NCBI GenBank assembly: GCA_021521415.1
Contig: JAIQDT010001947.1
Location: 372,001-436,000 of the forward strand
Origin: Bidens hawaiensis
Lineage: Eukaryota > Streptophyta > Magnoliopsida > Asterales > Asteraceae
Length of the DNA stretch: 64,000 nucleotides
Direction of reading: 5' to 3'
The notes under the pieces are model-generated. The model searched no databases. It was not told the origin of the DNA and worked only from the letters and a program-made list of their open reading frames with translations. Every line of letters starts with the position of its first letter. The stretch's first letter is position 1. Of this stretch, positions 34,889 through 45,032 are shown piece after piece. Made by a program: the position numbers and the translations under genes.

Positions 34889-37072
34889 TGTAAGGCACCG
34901 TTCCCGGTAGCTCTACTTTAGCGTCGGATTTACTCATAAACGCAGTTCTTACAATCAGAGTTAATTAAAACTTTCGCGGAAACGTTAACTTAAAGCATTC
35001 GTTACAAAACATTCAATCTCTTCTTTGATACCGTAAAACACAACAATATATTTAAAACACCTTTTCTTCCATCTTCAGATGCCAGTCGTTCAATCCATGC
35101 CATGTGCCAAGCTCATGCTAGTTCTTTAATCTGCTCACCTGCGTGCATACTAAAAGTCAGCTACGCTGAGTGAGTTCTAGTTAATCAAGCAACTTGTCGT
35201 ACAACCACTACATACAATATATACGTATCCGAAGACACATAATCCACTGTCTAACCTGCTACTGCTTAACCACCTAGTTACCCCTACAACTTAGCCTCTT
35301 AATTACCCCTACAGCTTAGCCACTTATGCCACTTTATGCCACTTTAATAACGAATAACGTTATGCCACTTTTCCAATTTAATAACGAAGTCACGTATAGG
35401 CTTACCCTACCACGTACTATCGTCATGCCACTAACACTCTTACTAGACCCTTGCTACTTCTATCACACCCCACTTCTGCTTGTCTACAACACACTTTATA
35501 TCATCACGTCATTCATATAATAATCAAGTTACATGACAACCTTTATATACACACTAATAACCACTTGGGGATCATTCCCGAATGACGGTACGCGCAATAT
35601 CCGAAGATCGTTCGCGCACCAACAGATATCCATACATAACATACATAAATATATCACATCAAACATTATAGCATACACTTACCACTTAAGGTAAGTGTAT
35701 TCACACTTCACATCGAGTATGCACACAGCCCCGAAAACATAACAAGGAAATGGGGCTAGAGACTCACCGGAAGTCGGTTAACAGTTACTCCTTTAGCTGA
35801 GCGTGACTAACTGTATAACAATTACACATATCAATTAACTATTACTATCCATATCACGTTTCTAGTTTATTTACAACCCTCAATGAACGGGGGTCCGGGG
35901 GCAGCGCCCCTGGCAGCGGGGTCTAGGGGTGGCAGCCCCTAGCAGGGTCCAAGGGGCAGAGCCCCTGACTGGGGTTGAGCTGCCAGGTCAGCTTGAAAAA
36001 TTTTTATTTCTATTAACTGTCTTATCACATTTTCCATTAGGATTTTAAGTTATTATCTAATTCGCCGTCTCATTCCTTATAACGAATTAAGCGTAATTCG
36101 TTAACCAATTCTTGTCTTAAGTGATCTGGTTTGTTAACTAATTCGTCCTCTAATCAGCACCTGATTCGTTATCTGAAAATCATGCAATTCGTTATTCTAA
36201 TTCGTTTGCTGGTTCGTTATTCTGGTTCGTTATCTTCCATAACGAGTTGGACCTTTATAACGAACTGGTCCCTTAACGAACTGAACCCTTAATGAACTGA
36301 ACCCTTAAAGAACTGGGGCTCATTCGTTAGTTCTTCCTTAACGAACTACTTAACGAATTGTGTCTGCTTCGTTATCTCCCCTTGGCGAATCACATAACGA
36401 ATTACCTTCTAGTTCGTTAAGTATCCGTTAGCGAACTAGGTTTAGGTCAGGGAATGTCAGAATGTTCTCTGACATTCTCTTAACCTCGTACAACATTTCC
36501 GGCGCCGTCATCGCCGGAAATCCGGGATCTCGCCGGAAAAACGAGATCTCAGCCGTTTCACCACCGTTTTCACCGTTTTTCGTCCCATTCGATCCAGATC
36601 TGAGCTAGGTGATCCCTAAGCTCATCTTAGGTTTGGTTTATACCCAATTCCACCCGGATCTTGTGACTTCAATAGTTTAACGGTGTCGGCTCGTCGTTTC
36701 TTGACTAAATCTTACGGGGTTGAGTTCATACAACATAATACTATCATTACCTTGGGTCGTAAACTGATTCTCCTTCTTCTTCGTCTAGGTTTTGGCTTAG
36801 AGAGAGAGAGAGAGTAGGATGAGAGAGAGCTAAGTGTGTGTTTTGGTGGTGTATGGAATATAAGAAATGAAGGATAAATGGTGATTTAAGGTTTATATAA
36901 TTATGGAACATGGGCTTAGGCCCATGGTCCTTCCCTCTTTCCTTCATAACCCAACACTAGCACCCATACCAACTCCTACTCTATTTAATTATTTCCCGCT
37001 AACCCGAGTAAACTTTCCCTCCAATATTAAATAATATAGTTAATATTATTTTGGAAATTTCGGGATGTAACA
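34889..37072 (-). mobile_element. Solo LTR, family 1 copy 2, nested in element D
   Basis: Starts TGTAAGGCACCGTTCCCGG and ends TCGGGATGTAACA, with a perfect 5-bp duplication TTTAA (34884-34888 and 37073-37077). It aligns with copy 1 at both ends and at the ACTAAAAGTCAGCTACGCTG and CGCAATATCCGAAGATCGTT blocks but lacks the 52-bp array. It has its own array of TTCGTTA/TAACGAACT words at about 36060-36430 and a GC-rich block at 35888-35978. Confidence 0.88.
35888..35978. repeat. GC-rich self-complementary block in solo LTR 1 copy 2
   Basis: GGGGGTCCGGGGGCAGCGCC followed by GGGGCAGAGCCCCTGAC and similar words, able to form GC-rich stems. A related block in inverse orientation is in copy 3 at about 50596-50690; none is seen in copy 1. 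Confidence 0.7.
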
Positions 37073-37094
37073 TTTAACAACGATAACACAAAAT

Positions 37095-37150
37095 CGGTTT
37101 AGGAGGAGACTCGAACCCGAGACCTCTAGTCTAACAACTAACATACAAAT
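37095..37150 (-). repeat. tRNA-derived B-box-like sequence
   Basis: The minus strand reads TCGGGTTCGAGTCTCCTCC, a pol III B-box wording, with a weak upstream A box (TTAGTTGTTAGACTAGAGG). Possibly a SINE remnant in element D. Weak. Confidence 0.3.
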
Positions 37151-37289
37151 CAACCGAACCAAGATAACGATTGTTAATTAAACCCATAATTAAACTCAAA
37201 ATTGTTAAGTTACCTATTAGGTGTTCACGAGGTCGTGGCTCTACACCGAGAAGAACCCGAGCCGAACCTGCCGGAGACGGAAAACAGAA

Positions 37290-37412
37290 TCCGGAGGGGG
37301 AGAGAGAGAGAATGGCTGAGAGAGAGACCAGCGGGGAGAGAGAGAGAGAGAGAGAACGGCTGAGAGAGAGAGAGCCGAAGAGAGAGACCAGCGGGGAGAG
37401 AGAGAGAGGGAT

Positions 37413-37446
<34 letters not shown>

Positions 37447-37465
37447 GCTGAGAGAGAGAGAGATA
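37290..37465. repeat. GA-rich microsatellite region
   Basis: GAGAGAGA runs interspersed with CCAGCGGGGAGAG and GGCTGAGAGAG units. Frames in all directions are low complexity. Confidence 0.85.
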
Positions 37466-38240
37466 GCCGAAGAGAGGAAGCACGGCGGTACACCGATGGC
37501 CGGTTTTCCTGTCACCGGAAAAACGTGTAGAGGGAAAAGGGGCTACGGGCTGGTGGTGTCGGGTTGAGGGAGGTGGGTGGTGGTGCGTCGGAGGAAGGGG
37601 AGAAAGACGGCCGAGATGGTGGCGGCGTTGCCGGATAAATGGAAAAGAAGGAGGGAAGTGGTGGTGTTGCGTAGGAGATGGTGGCGGCGGCGGCCGGAAA
37701 AAGAGAGAAGAAGATGGAGGTTGGGAAGTTAATGTGGGTAGGGTTAGGGTTTTGGGTTGGTTATATGTATTATGTATTTTTAAAAATACCCCCTTAAGTT
37801 TCAATCAATTTTAAATACTAGTTTAAAGGTTCTCAAAAGCTTATAACGAGTTTACAAAAATCAGTTTGAACCCCTTAAGTTTTTCTTAACGATACTATAT
37901 TATGACAAATACCGATTTATTTAAGATCGAGGTGTTTAATAATATTATATAATAATTAAATAAGGTTCTAAAAGAGTTAAGTCGGGTTTACGTAATAAAA
38001 GTTTACAAATCGAATACAACTCGATACTCGAATTTGAAGAATGTCACAGTTAGTACCAAAGGACGTAACGTGAATAGAATTTGAAACATGAAATACGTTT
38101 TCTGTCATTAAGTTTGCCAAAGGACGTCTATTGAAAAACCGTGCAAACATAAAGGACGTCTTTTGCCATTTTGTCTTTTAGATATTTTCCAAACTCCATA
38201 AATCGAATATTCCTTCAACTCGTGATGAACTATAAAAAAA

Positions 38241-39644
38241 GACAAAATGGCAAAACTAGTCCTTTATGTTTTCACGCTTTTTCAATGGTCGTCCTTTGGC
38301 AAACTTAATGTCAAAAAACATCCTTTATTCTTAAAAACTCTATCACGGTATGTTCTTTGACCCTAACCCAGTTATCTTTTCTCGTTAAATACGGTCATGT
38401 GCATTGCACATGAGGGTAGTATTGTAATTTTACATATTTATTTAAAATTGAAAATAAAAAAGAAAATATATTTAAAAGTAAATACTCTCTCTCTCTCAGC
38501 CACCGTTACTAGTCACCGCCGGCCATTAAATCCGGTCATTCGCCACCCACAACCACCATTACTAGTCACCGCTGGCCGTCTCCACCCACAACCACCATTA
38601 CTAGTCACCGCCGACTGCCTCCATATGTAACTCCCACACATTAAAAACCCTAAAATAATCCACAATACTCTTCAATCTTCATAATTACAAAATAAAAAAC
38701 CCTAACTTTAGCCCTAATCCATCTCCACCATCTCTGTTTAGCGATGATCACCACCACATCTCCGGTAACTATTACCACCATCGCCGGTGACCACCACCAG
38801 AGCGTCACACCATCAATCCACCATATACCCTAAAAGTCACAAACCACCACCACCATTCTACAACACCCTTCTGTTTCATCTCGTCGGAACCCCAGACATG
38901 GTCGGAATCACCTAATCCAACAAGAACCCTAATTTTGATTCCCCAATTACTCAACGATTTGCCTCTGTCAGTTTAAACTGACAGGGGCTTTTTGTTCCTT
39001 AGATGATTGCGACCTAAAACAAACAGCCACCATTACTAGTGATTGTCTTGACAGGGGTTTCGGAGTTGAGATGAGTTCCAAATTCGGTCGATTGAGTTCT
39101 GGTTTTATAAAAGAAGGTTAATCCTATCCCTGACGGGTCGAATGTGAGTCCAACTAAAACCGATGTGATTATGTTGTGGTGGATTGGAGGGGTTTTGTTG
39201 AGGAAAAAGAGTGCGGCGAGTGAGGGAGGTTTGGGCCAAGCTTTTTTCGACAACGGTGGCCTGTGGTGGTGGATTTGAATGATGGTGGTAGCGGTGGTGG
39301 TGAGCTAAAACTGGACGGGATGATGATAGTGTTGATGTGGTGGTGAGCCTGATCAAGAGATAGAGTATACACAGAGGGAGAGAGAGAGAAAGAACAAAGA
39401 TGGAAAAAAGAGAGTGATTTATTTTTAATATCATTTAGTTTTTTTAGTATAGTAAAATGACTAAACTACCCTCATGTGCCTTGCACATGTCTAGATTTAA
39501 CGAAAAAATATAATTGGGTTAGGGCCAAAGGACATACCGTGATAGAGTTTTTAAGAATAAATGATGTTTTTTGACATTAAGTTTGCCAAAGGACGACCAT
39601 TAAAAAAGCGTGAAAACATAAAGAACTAGTTTTGTCATTTTGTC
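38241..39644. mobile_element. Mutator-like element E (family of B and C)
   Basis: Ends GACAAAATGGCAAAACTAG and CTAGTTTTGTCATTTTGTC are inverted over about 190 bp (TGCACATGAGGGTAG on the left, CTACCCTCATGTGCCTTGCA on the right). The flanks ATAAAAAAA (38232-38240) and AAAAAAAAA (39645-39653) match 8 of 9. It starts only 65 bp after element C ends. The interior has CCACCATTACTAGTCACCGC repeats (38495-38615) and no transposase. Confidence 0.85.
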
Positions 39645-39754
39645 AAAAAAAAAATCATTTTAGTGGTATTGTATATTGACTATATTCAAAAGTTGATACA
39701 CAATGAAACTAATCTTTCAAGTTCTTACGCTAAGGAGTGCTTTAACAACACTAA

Positions 39755-40042
39755 GGCTAGCGATATACTCCAACTCCACGCGTGACACCTCTGGTACACC
39801 GCCCCTCCCCTTTTTTGGTCACATGTGACGTGAGGATGGTGACCGTGGTCACTGCCGTCACACACTCTCTTCATCTGTTTGTATTAAATAAAAAAAAATA
39901 AAAAACAGATAATGATGGAGAATGAGGCGAAGAGTGTATACTCCTGATTTAAGGGTGAGGTTGAATGATGATGGGTAAAACTGACGTGACACAAACATAG
40001 CGAGTGAGGGGAATGGTGTTGACGGGCGTATACCCCTTAGCC
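39755..40042. mobile_element. PIF/Harbinger-like MITE with TAA duplication
   Basis: Left end GGCTAGCGATATACTCC and right end GGGCGTATACCCCTTAGCC are inverted with small gaps. TAA flanks both sides (39752-39754 and 40043-40045), the usual Harbinger duplication. 288 bp, no coding. Confidence 0.75.
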
Positions 40043-40045
40043 TAA

Positions 40046-40574
40046 TTGTTTTGATGTCCAGAAATAGGATGACAATCGTGTCTGGCTGCTAGGTTTCGGC
40101 TTGATGGACTTGAATCATGAAGACGGGCACGCCCCTTATATATATATTTCATGTTAAACACATAAACCTAACTTGGACACTTGAATCATGTAACTCCAAA
40201 TCGGTCTATTTTGCACGTTTATCTAAACAAATCAAACGGGCTCACAAACCGGAAATGTGTTATAACCAAATTGTAAAATGGTTAAAAGGGTTGGTGATTA
40301 TAAAATGGCAATTGACAATATATAATATATATATTTTCTTTCCTACTTCTAAACCGTTGTTTGTCTAAACTAAAAATGTTAAACACGTCAAACCAAACAA
40401 TACCTATTTAACAAAACATGTTAACTCGCATATGGTTTATTTAATTAAACATCTTAACCATAACTCAATCTGCTTTGACTACAAAAAAGAGATAAGCAAA
40501 CTTATGACTTATAACATTATACTTGTTTACAAACACACTTAGTTGATTCATTATGGTATAACGTTCGATTAAAG
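40046..40574. other. Intergenic stretch downstream of the DUF247 gene
   Basis: AT-rich with no supported gene; the right end should hold the 3' UTR of the minus-strand DUF247 gene. Confidence 0.5.
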
Positions 40575-41789
40575 CTAGATTTGTCGCAGGCATCGTACAA
40601 CATACTTCCTAACTTTCTTTGCATACCGAATACTTACATTCGGTTTTACGAACCCGCCTAGTCTCTCCATCATATCCCCATAGTAGAAATCTTTCACATC
40701 AACCTCGACCGATATTTCACTAAACAACGTAACAAACTCTTCTTCTTTGTCGATAATCCCCTTCTTTTTAAGTATTTTCGCATCCTCATTCGACCGGATC
40801 AAGTTTCTCATGAAAAACACATAAGATGTTACATACTTTGCAGCATCATAGCAACCATTCTCCATTGCAACAAGGTTTCTTAACAACGTTTCCATGAGAT
40901 CATGGTATGCCAAAGCCGGGATCCTAAGTGCTCCTTTGTAAAACCTTAATCCCAACACACTCGGAGACATGACTTTCTTAATTCGTGTCCCTGTTTTGTG
41001 GAGCTGAGTTGCTGTCGGAATGTCCATTTGAGGTTGTCGTTGGAGAATATGTGTTCTAGATATAAACGATTGGTGAATAAAATCAAGCAAATGGTGGATT
41101 TCTTGACCGTATTTGTCTTGAAGATTGTGATGGTCGTCGGGGACCATTTTCTTGAAGAATCGAAACACAAGTTCGATTAACGAGTAGTCCTGGCATTGTG
41201 CTGGGACCGGTACTAGGTTGAACAAATGTTGTAGTACGAAGAAAGGAATCTGGTTTTCTAGCAACACTAAGTCGTGTTTTAGGTTAATAAACACTTGGTT
41301 TGTTGCAAGAAATGGGTCGCCTCTTCGTCTTATTCCTTTACAACAACATTTGAGAAAAAGCTCGATGATGAAGCACCCGTCGACCAACATCATTTCAATA
41401 AACTCATCGCTTTCCATGTCTATCGGTTCCCCATAGCATTTTCGAGCACGGTCTTCTGTCATTTTTATTGCCTCAACACACTTCTCTAGATGTGTGTCAG
41501 CATTTACTACACGCAAGAGAAGTGTGTTGAGGTATTGCCATTTTCGCTCTTCCATGGCTTTTAACTTCTCTTGGCCCCGATGAAATGGGCCAATAGCTAC
41601 CATACGTGGGAAGTATATATCCTCGGCTTCCTTATAAAATTTCTCGGAAACCTTGCAGATGCGACTAAAATCGGATGTGTTGGTCATTTTCTTCTTAATC
41701 AACGAAACAAGATTAGTATTGTGTTGGCGTCGATCTACTTTGATCTCTTTTGAAGCTTGAGTCTGTGACCCTTGAGGATCCAACTTCAT
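40575..41789 (-). CDS. DUF247 (UPF0481) protein lacking the usual C-terminal membrane segment
   Basis: A single 404-residue frame. Family blocks appear in order: VSEKFYKEAEDIYFPRMVAI (about 47-66) running into GPFHRG (67-72), the LVDGCFIIELFL block (135-146), LLENQIPFFVLQHLF (176-190) and RIPALAYHDLMETLLRNLVA. Plant DUF247 proteins are a large, fast-evolving family, mostly of unknown function, normally ending in a transmembrane helix. Here the frame stops after RKYVVRCLRQI and no hydrophobic helix is seen in the following 60 nt, so the protein is either a soluble variant or truncated. No internal stop or frameshift is seen. The upstream ATG at 41789 is used because the frame is open from it; MTNTSDF (residue 35) is an alternative. 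Confidence 0.9.
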   Translation of the reverse strand: MKLDPQGSQTQASKEIKVDRRQHNTNLVSLIKKKMTNTSDFSRICKVSEKFYKEAEDIYFPRMVAIGPFHRGQEKLKAMEERKWQYLNTLLLRVVNADTHLEKCVEAIKMTEDRARKCYGEPIDMESDEFIEMMLVDGCFIIELFLKCCCKGIRRRGDPFLATNQVFINLKHDLVLLENQIPFFVLQHLFNLVPVPAQCQDYSLIELVFRFFKKMVPDDHHNLQDKYGQEIHHLLDFIHQSFISRTHILQRQPQMDIPTATQLHKTGTRIKKVMSPSVLGLRFYKGALRIPALAYHDLMETLLRNLVAMENGCYDAAKYVTSYVFFMRNLIRSNEDAKILKKKGIIDKEEEFVTLFSEISVEVDVKDFYYGDMMERLGGFVKPNVSIRYAKKVRKYVVRCLRQI

Positions 41790-43101
41790 CTTTGAAGGTA
41801 TTTAATCACAACAAATTAACAAGTTGCAAAAAAAAAAACACAAAATAAACTATAAACGGCAGCAAATAAGAGCATAGTAGCATACCTTTGTTTACAACAC
41901 TTGGTTAATCAAATTTTAAGTATGTTTGCACCCAAGATATTGCCTAGAATCGTATGTCGTGTGAAAACCTTTTTATGAATCTAATTGCTGTACTTAGGAT
42001 TAAATCGAAGCCTACATTTCGATTTTTATAAGTATGAAAGAGTATTGAATAAGAAAAGAGAGAAGAATAAAAGATGGCTTGCTCATGATGGCAAATGAAA
42101 AAAGAAAACTTACATATGCATACATTTTATATTCTTTGATGTAGCATCTTGTATAGAGTTGAACCATTATAATACTAATGTTTGGATTCTTGCTTTTCAT
42201 ACTTTTTGTTTACAGTAGCACATGATATTTCATTGATTAGTATACATGTTTAAAATTTAAGGAACAGGTAAATTATTCTTGTTTATTATCATCCTTAATG
42301 TTATCCCTTGGTTTATGTTCATCCAAACCTTCTAATCTTGGAACAACCATAGCTTTATTTCTCTATTCAAATGGGGTTGCCTTGATTTTATATCAGATTC
42401 AAACTTCTGTTTGTATTGTTGTATATGCTATCTTTGAGTGATGGTGAAATCGATAGTGAAGAAGCAAAAGTAATACAATGGTTTAAGGATACAATAACGA
42501 TACAAATAAGAAACTACTCGAGTATAGCGATACAAATAAGAAACCACTCGAGTATAACTATTGGTAAGAATAGCAAAGGTTAGCGGTGGTAGCAATAACC
42601 GTGGATAATGATAGCAAAACATCATAAAATCACAAACGTAACTGATGTATAACAATCATATAGTCAAATAAGTCTGATTCAAAAGGCATTATACATAGAA
42701 TGATTACAAATTTAACCAATTCAGATCAATCATATAGTTAATTAAGTCGAACCGTATAACCTTATACCGGGCCCATTGACCCGAATCAGTTACTTGCTTT
42801 GGTTTTAAGAATACTAATTTCTGTCTAGCCGAATACCAATATTTAGCTCTTATGCCCAAACCCCATTTACATTTTGCAATAAGACATCATTGGCTTTTCT
42901 AAGTGAAACCCGACTTCGGTCTAAAGCATATTGAGCCATTTCGCCTACTCGGTCCACTTGTCTCATAGAAGGGTAGACATCGCGTCAGTAGGCCCAGTAA
43001 GTTGTTCGACACTTCATTTACTTCTTTTGTTTAAACAATAATTGATAATATTAAGACCTTCAACTAATAAGGCTAACCTTCAGTCTCTCTTCTTTTACTT
43101 C
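41790..43101. other. Intergenic stretch upstream of the DUF247 gene
   Basis: AT-rich. Contains a two-copy tandem duplication of about 31 bp near 42495-42558 (CGATACAAATAAGAAACYAC). No gene is supported. Confidence 0.5.
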
Positions 43102-43189
43102 TTTCATTTTAGGCTTTTAGCGATGCTTTAATCAGGATGCACAACTTTCATTTTAGGCTTTTAGCGATGCTTTAATCAGGATGCACAAC
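43102..43189. repeat. Exact-looking tandem duplication, 44-bp unit
   Basis: The unit TTTCATTTTAGGCTTTTAGC... ending GATGCACAAC occurs twice head to tail (43102-43145 and 43146-43189) with no difference seen, so it is recent. It directly precedes the long hairpin. Confidence 0.9.
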
Positions 43190-43201
43190 CCTCTCGGCTA
43201 T

Positions 43202-43319
43202 GACCTTCTGATCAAGCAAATCCATGTTAATGAACGATGACTCATAGGGGGATAAAACCATAAAAAAACAAAGAACTGAGACATCGTCTATTAACATGGA
43301 TTCGCTTGATCAAAAGGTC
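43202..43319. ncRNA. Long foldback: 43-bp arms, 32-nt loop (candidate MIRNA-like or foldback locus)
   Basis: Arm 1 (43202-43244) and arm 2 (43277-43319) are inverted copies of each other with 38 of 43 positions complementary and no bulge. The core is TGATCAAGC, one mismatch, then AATCCATGTTAAT. The geometry (short loop, extensive near-perfect stem, no internal gap) fits a young plant MIRNA or an RNA hairpin as well as a foldback MITE. No known miRNA family is recognised. Either strand could be transcribed. It lies between the DUF247 and ZCCHC10-like genes. Confidence 0.45.
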
Positions 43320-43650
43320 TTGTAGCTGTACATCAAGTAACAATGGCACCTGTACATATAATAGACCCACCAAAGATATGAAAAAGATGCATAAAGGCCA
43401 GGCATTATTACCGAGTGAGTATACTTACTGCCACACCTCAACTGATGAGTACATGTAAACTTATAACGGTTTCTATTTATCTAGTGGTTGCCTTTTGAAT
43501 CCACTCCTCCATATATGTATATAAACCAAAAAAGAAAAAAAAAAACACCTTAACGAAAAGAACACAAATGAACTTCAAACAAGTAAATCACGTTAGATTT
43601 GTTTAAACCATGTTAATACATCTCCTTACGACTACTTAACACTACTCAAA
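43320..43650. other. Spacer between the hairpin and the ZCCHC10-like gene
   Basis: No coding sequence; probably includes the 3' UTR of the minus-strand ZCCHC10-like gene. An A-rich run lies near 43528-43547. Confidence 0.5.
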
Positions 43651-44238
43651 TTACCGACCTCCTTTAGACTTTCGGCTATGCATTTTCCTCTTCCTGCGCC
43701 TATCATCATCTGATTCCGAATCAGAAGATTCTGACGTTGACTTTGACCTATATTTTCTTTTCCTGTTTCTATGTTTCCTATCATCATCCGATTCTGAATC
43801 AGAGGATTCTGACGTTGACTTTGACCTATGTCTTCTTTTCCTGTTTCTATGTTTACTACGTTTTTCCTTCTTCTTCAAACCCTTTTCAGCTTTCTCATCT
43901 TTCTTGACAAACACACCACCTAAATCATGTGAAACTTGCAAACCATCCAGTTTGGGGGTTTCAGGTACCGGCTTTTGACACTCGTATGTCCAGTGCCCAG
44001 TTTGGTGACACTTTTGACATCTTTTTTGGTTCAAAGTCGGCTGCTTTTCGGTACTGTTAAGATACATTTGCATTTTTGCTTCTTTCTTTTCTTGCCATCT
44101 ACTTGGCCCTTCTTCTTTCTGCCCATATGCGTTTACGTTTCGTGATGCGTTTTCTGCTGCGCGTTCGGCTTGAACACGACTTAACCCTTTAGTTGCTGCT
44201 GATAAGGCTGCAGCCTTCATTTTCTCAGACATGGTCAA
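43651..44238 (-). CDS. ZCCHC10-like zinc-knuckle protein with duplicated RS/SD-rich tail
   Basis: A 195-residue frame. The N-terminus SEKMKAAALSAATKGLSRVQ leads to NVNAYGQKEEGPSRWQEKKE, a block shared by eukaryotic ZCCHC10-like proteins. One CCHC knuckle, C-x2-C-x4-H-x4-C, is at C74, C77, H82 and C87 (CQKCHQTGHWTYEC). The tail is basic and Ser/Asp-rich with a 26-residue unit repeated twice (about 129-180; HRSKSTSESSDSESDDDR), mirrored by a 78-bp DNA duplication. Such proteins are thought to bind nucleic acid, probably in nuclear RNA processing; the exact role is not established. Met3 (44232) may be the real start. A 5' UTR exon farther right is possible but not shown. Confidence 0.88.
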   Translation of the reverse strand: MTMSEKMKAAALSAATKGLSRVQAERAAENASRNVNAYGQKEEGPSRWQEKKEAKMQMYLNSTEKQPTLNQKRCQKCHQTGHWTYECQKPVPETPKLDGLQVSHDLGGVFVKKDEKAEKGLKKKEKRSKHRNRKRRHRSKSTSESSDSESDDDRKHRNRKRKYRSKSTSESSDSESDDDRRRKRKMHSRKSKGGR

Positions 44239-44544
44239 ATATATCTTGATTTAAAAGTTATTCAAATTCCCTAAACACCAAGAGAAAAACATAGATCAAT
44301 CACTTATAGTTTGACCCTTTCACTTGACAACAAATTTAGTAAGGTAACTTGGAACAGATTCATACAAGATTAATCGCAACTCAAGACACTGTTCTTACAC
44401 AATGTGTGTATAACTTTATACAAAACATTGTTAAATAGTAGGCGTTGAGCAAGGCGCCCATTCTTTTACTTAGTTAGGATTTTTAGGGACTCATGATACA
44501 AAACCACTTTTGTCAGTCAAGCGTAGTTGCTACTGACCGGAAGT
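44239..44544. other. Upstream flank of the ZCCHC10-like gene
   Basis: No coding sequence. It should contain 5' UTR or promoter sequence for the minus-strand gene. Confidence 0.4.
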
Positions 44545-44546
44545 TG

Positions 44547-44989
44547 AGGTGTGCATGGCTCGGTTTGAGTCGGTTTTGGGCTCAAACCGACCAAAACCAG
44601 AAACCATTCAGTTTCACTTTTTTCAGTTTTTGGTTTTCACAATGGGTTCTATTCGGTTTCAGTTTTTCGGTTTTCCATTCAGGCTTGAACTTTTTGAGCC
44701 GAATCAAACGGCCAAAACTAATGATTTTAGCCTAAATTTGTTGTTAATTAATGACTAATTGATAATTACACATTTAGACCTAAATCTTTTTTGGGTTACA
44801 TTTATTAACATTTTTTTTAATTACTTAACATTTAAAAACAAGAACTACTATTCCAAACCAATTTTTTTTGTTTTCGTTCGATTTTTGAAAAATTCTAAAA
44901 TCAAACTGTTGGTTTTGGGTTGGATAAGATTATACCGATTCTGTTACTTCCCTTACAGGTCGGTTATTTCGGTTCCACGCACACCCCTA
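44547..44989. mobile_element. hAT-like MITE
   Basis: Left end GGTGTGCATGGCTCGG and right end CCACGCACACCCCTA are inverted. The flanks GAAGTTGA (left) and GAAGTTTC (right) match 6 of 8, consistent with an aged 8-bp duplication. The interior is GGTTTTGGG/AACCGA-rich. Immediately right, a 26-bp unit including the end (ACACCCCTAGAAGTTTCCAC) is repeated in tandem (44981-45006 and 45007-45032). Confidence 0.55.
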
Positions 44990-45032
44990 GAAGTTTCCAC
45001 TAAAGCACACCCCTAGAAGTTTCCACTAAAGC

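Larger units (their letters stand above)
33166..38048. mobile_element. LTR-type element D (large LTR or LARD) inserted in element C
   Basis: Starts TGTCACACCCCGACC and ends GAATGTCACA, flanked by a perfect 5-bp duplication GTTAG (33161-33165 and 38049-38053). About 2.7 kb is its own sequence; 34889-37072 is a nested solo LTR. No second copy of the start is seen at the end, so a solo LTR fits. It holds AATAAT-rich DNA (34230-34880) and a GA-microsatellite region (about 37300-37465). No coding capacity is supported. Confidence 0.8.
32116..38175. mobile_element. Mutator-like element C (family of B), split by an LTR-type insertion
   Basis: Ends GACAAAATGGCAAAACTGG and CTTTTGCCATTTTGTC, with a perfect 9-bp duplication TTTTAGATA (32107-32115 and 38176-38184). 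About 1.2 kb belongs to the element itself (32116-33165 and 38049-38175); the rest is element D inserted in its right inverted repeat. The interior has the same (CT)n next to the left inverted repeat and GA-rich DNA as element B. No transposase is present. Confidence 0.9.

Noticed and set aside
37131..37804. Several overlapping long frames on both strands (Ser/Leu or Arg/Glu runs)
   Set aside because: They come from the GA-rich microsatellite in element D and are present in many frames at once.
40998..41753. Plus-strand frames across the DUF247 gene
   Set aside because: Antisense shadows of a well-recognised protein.
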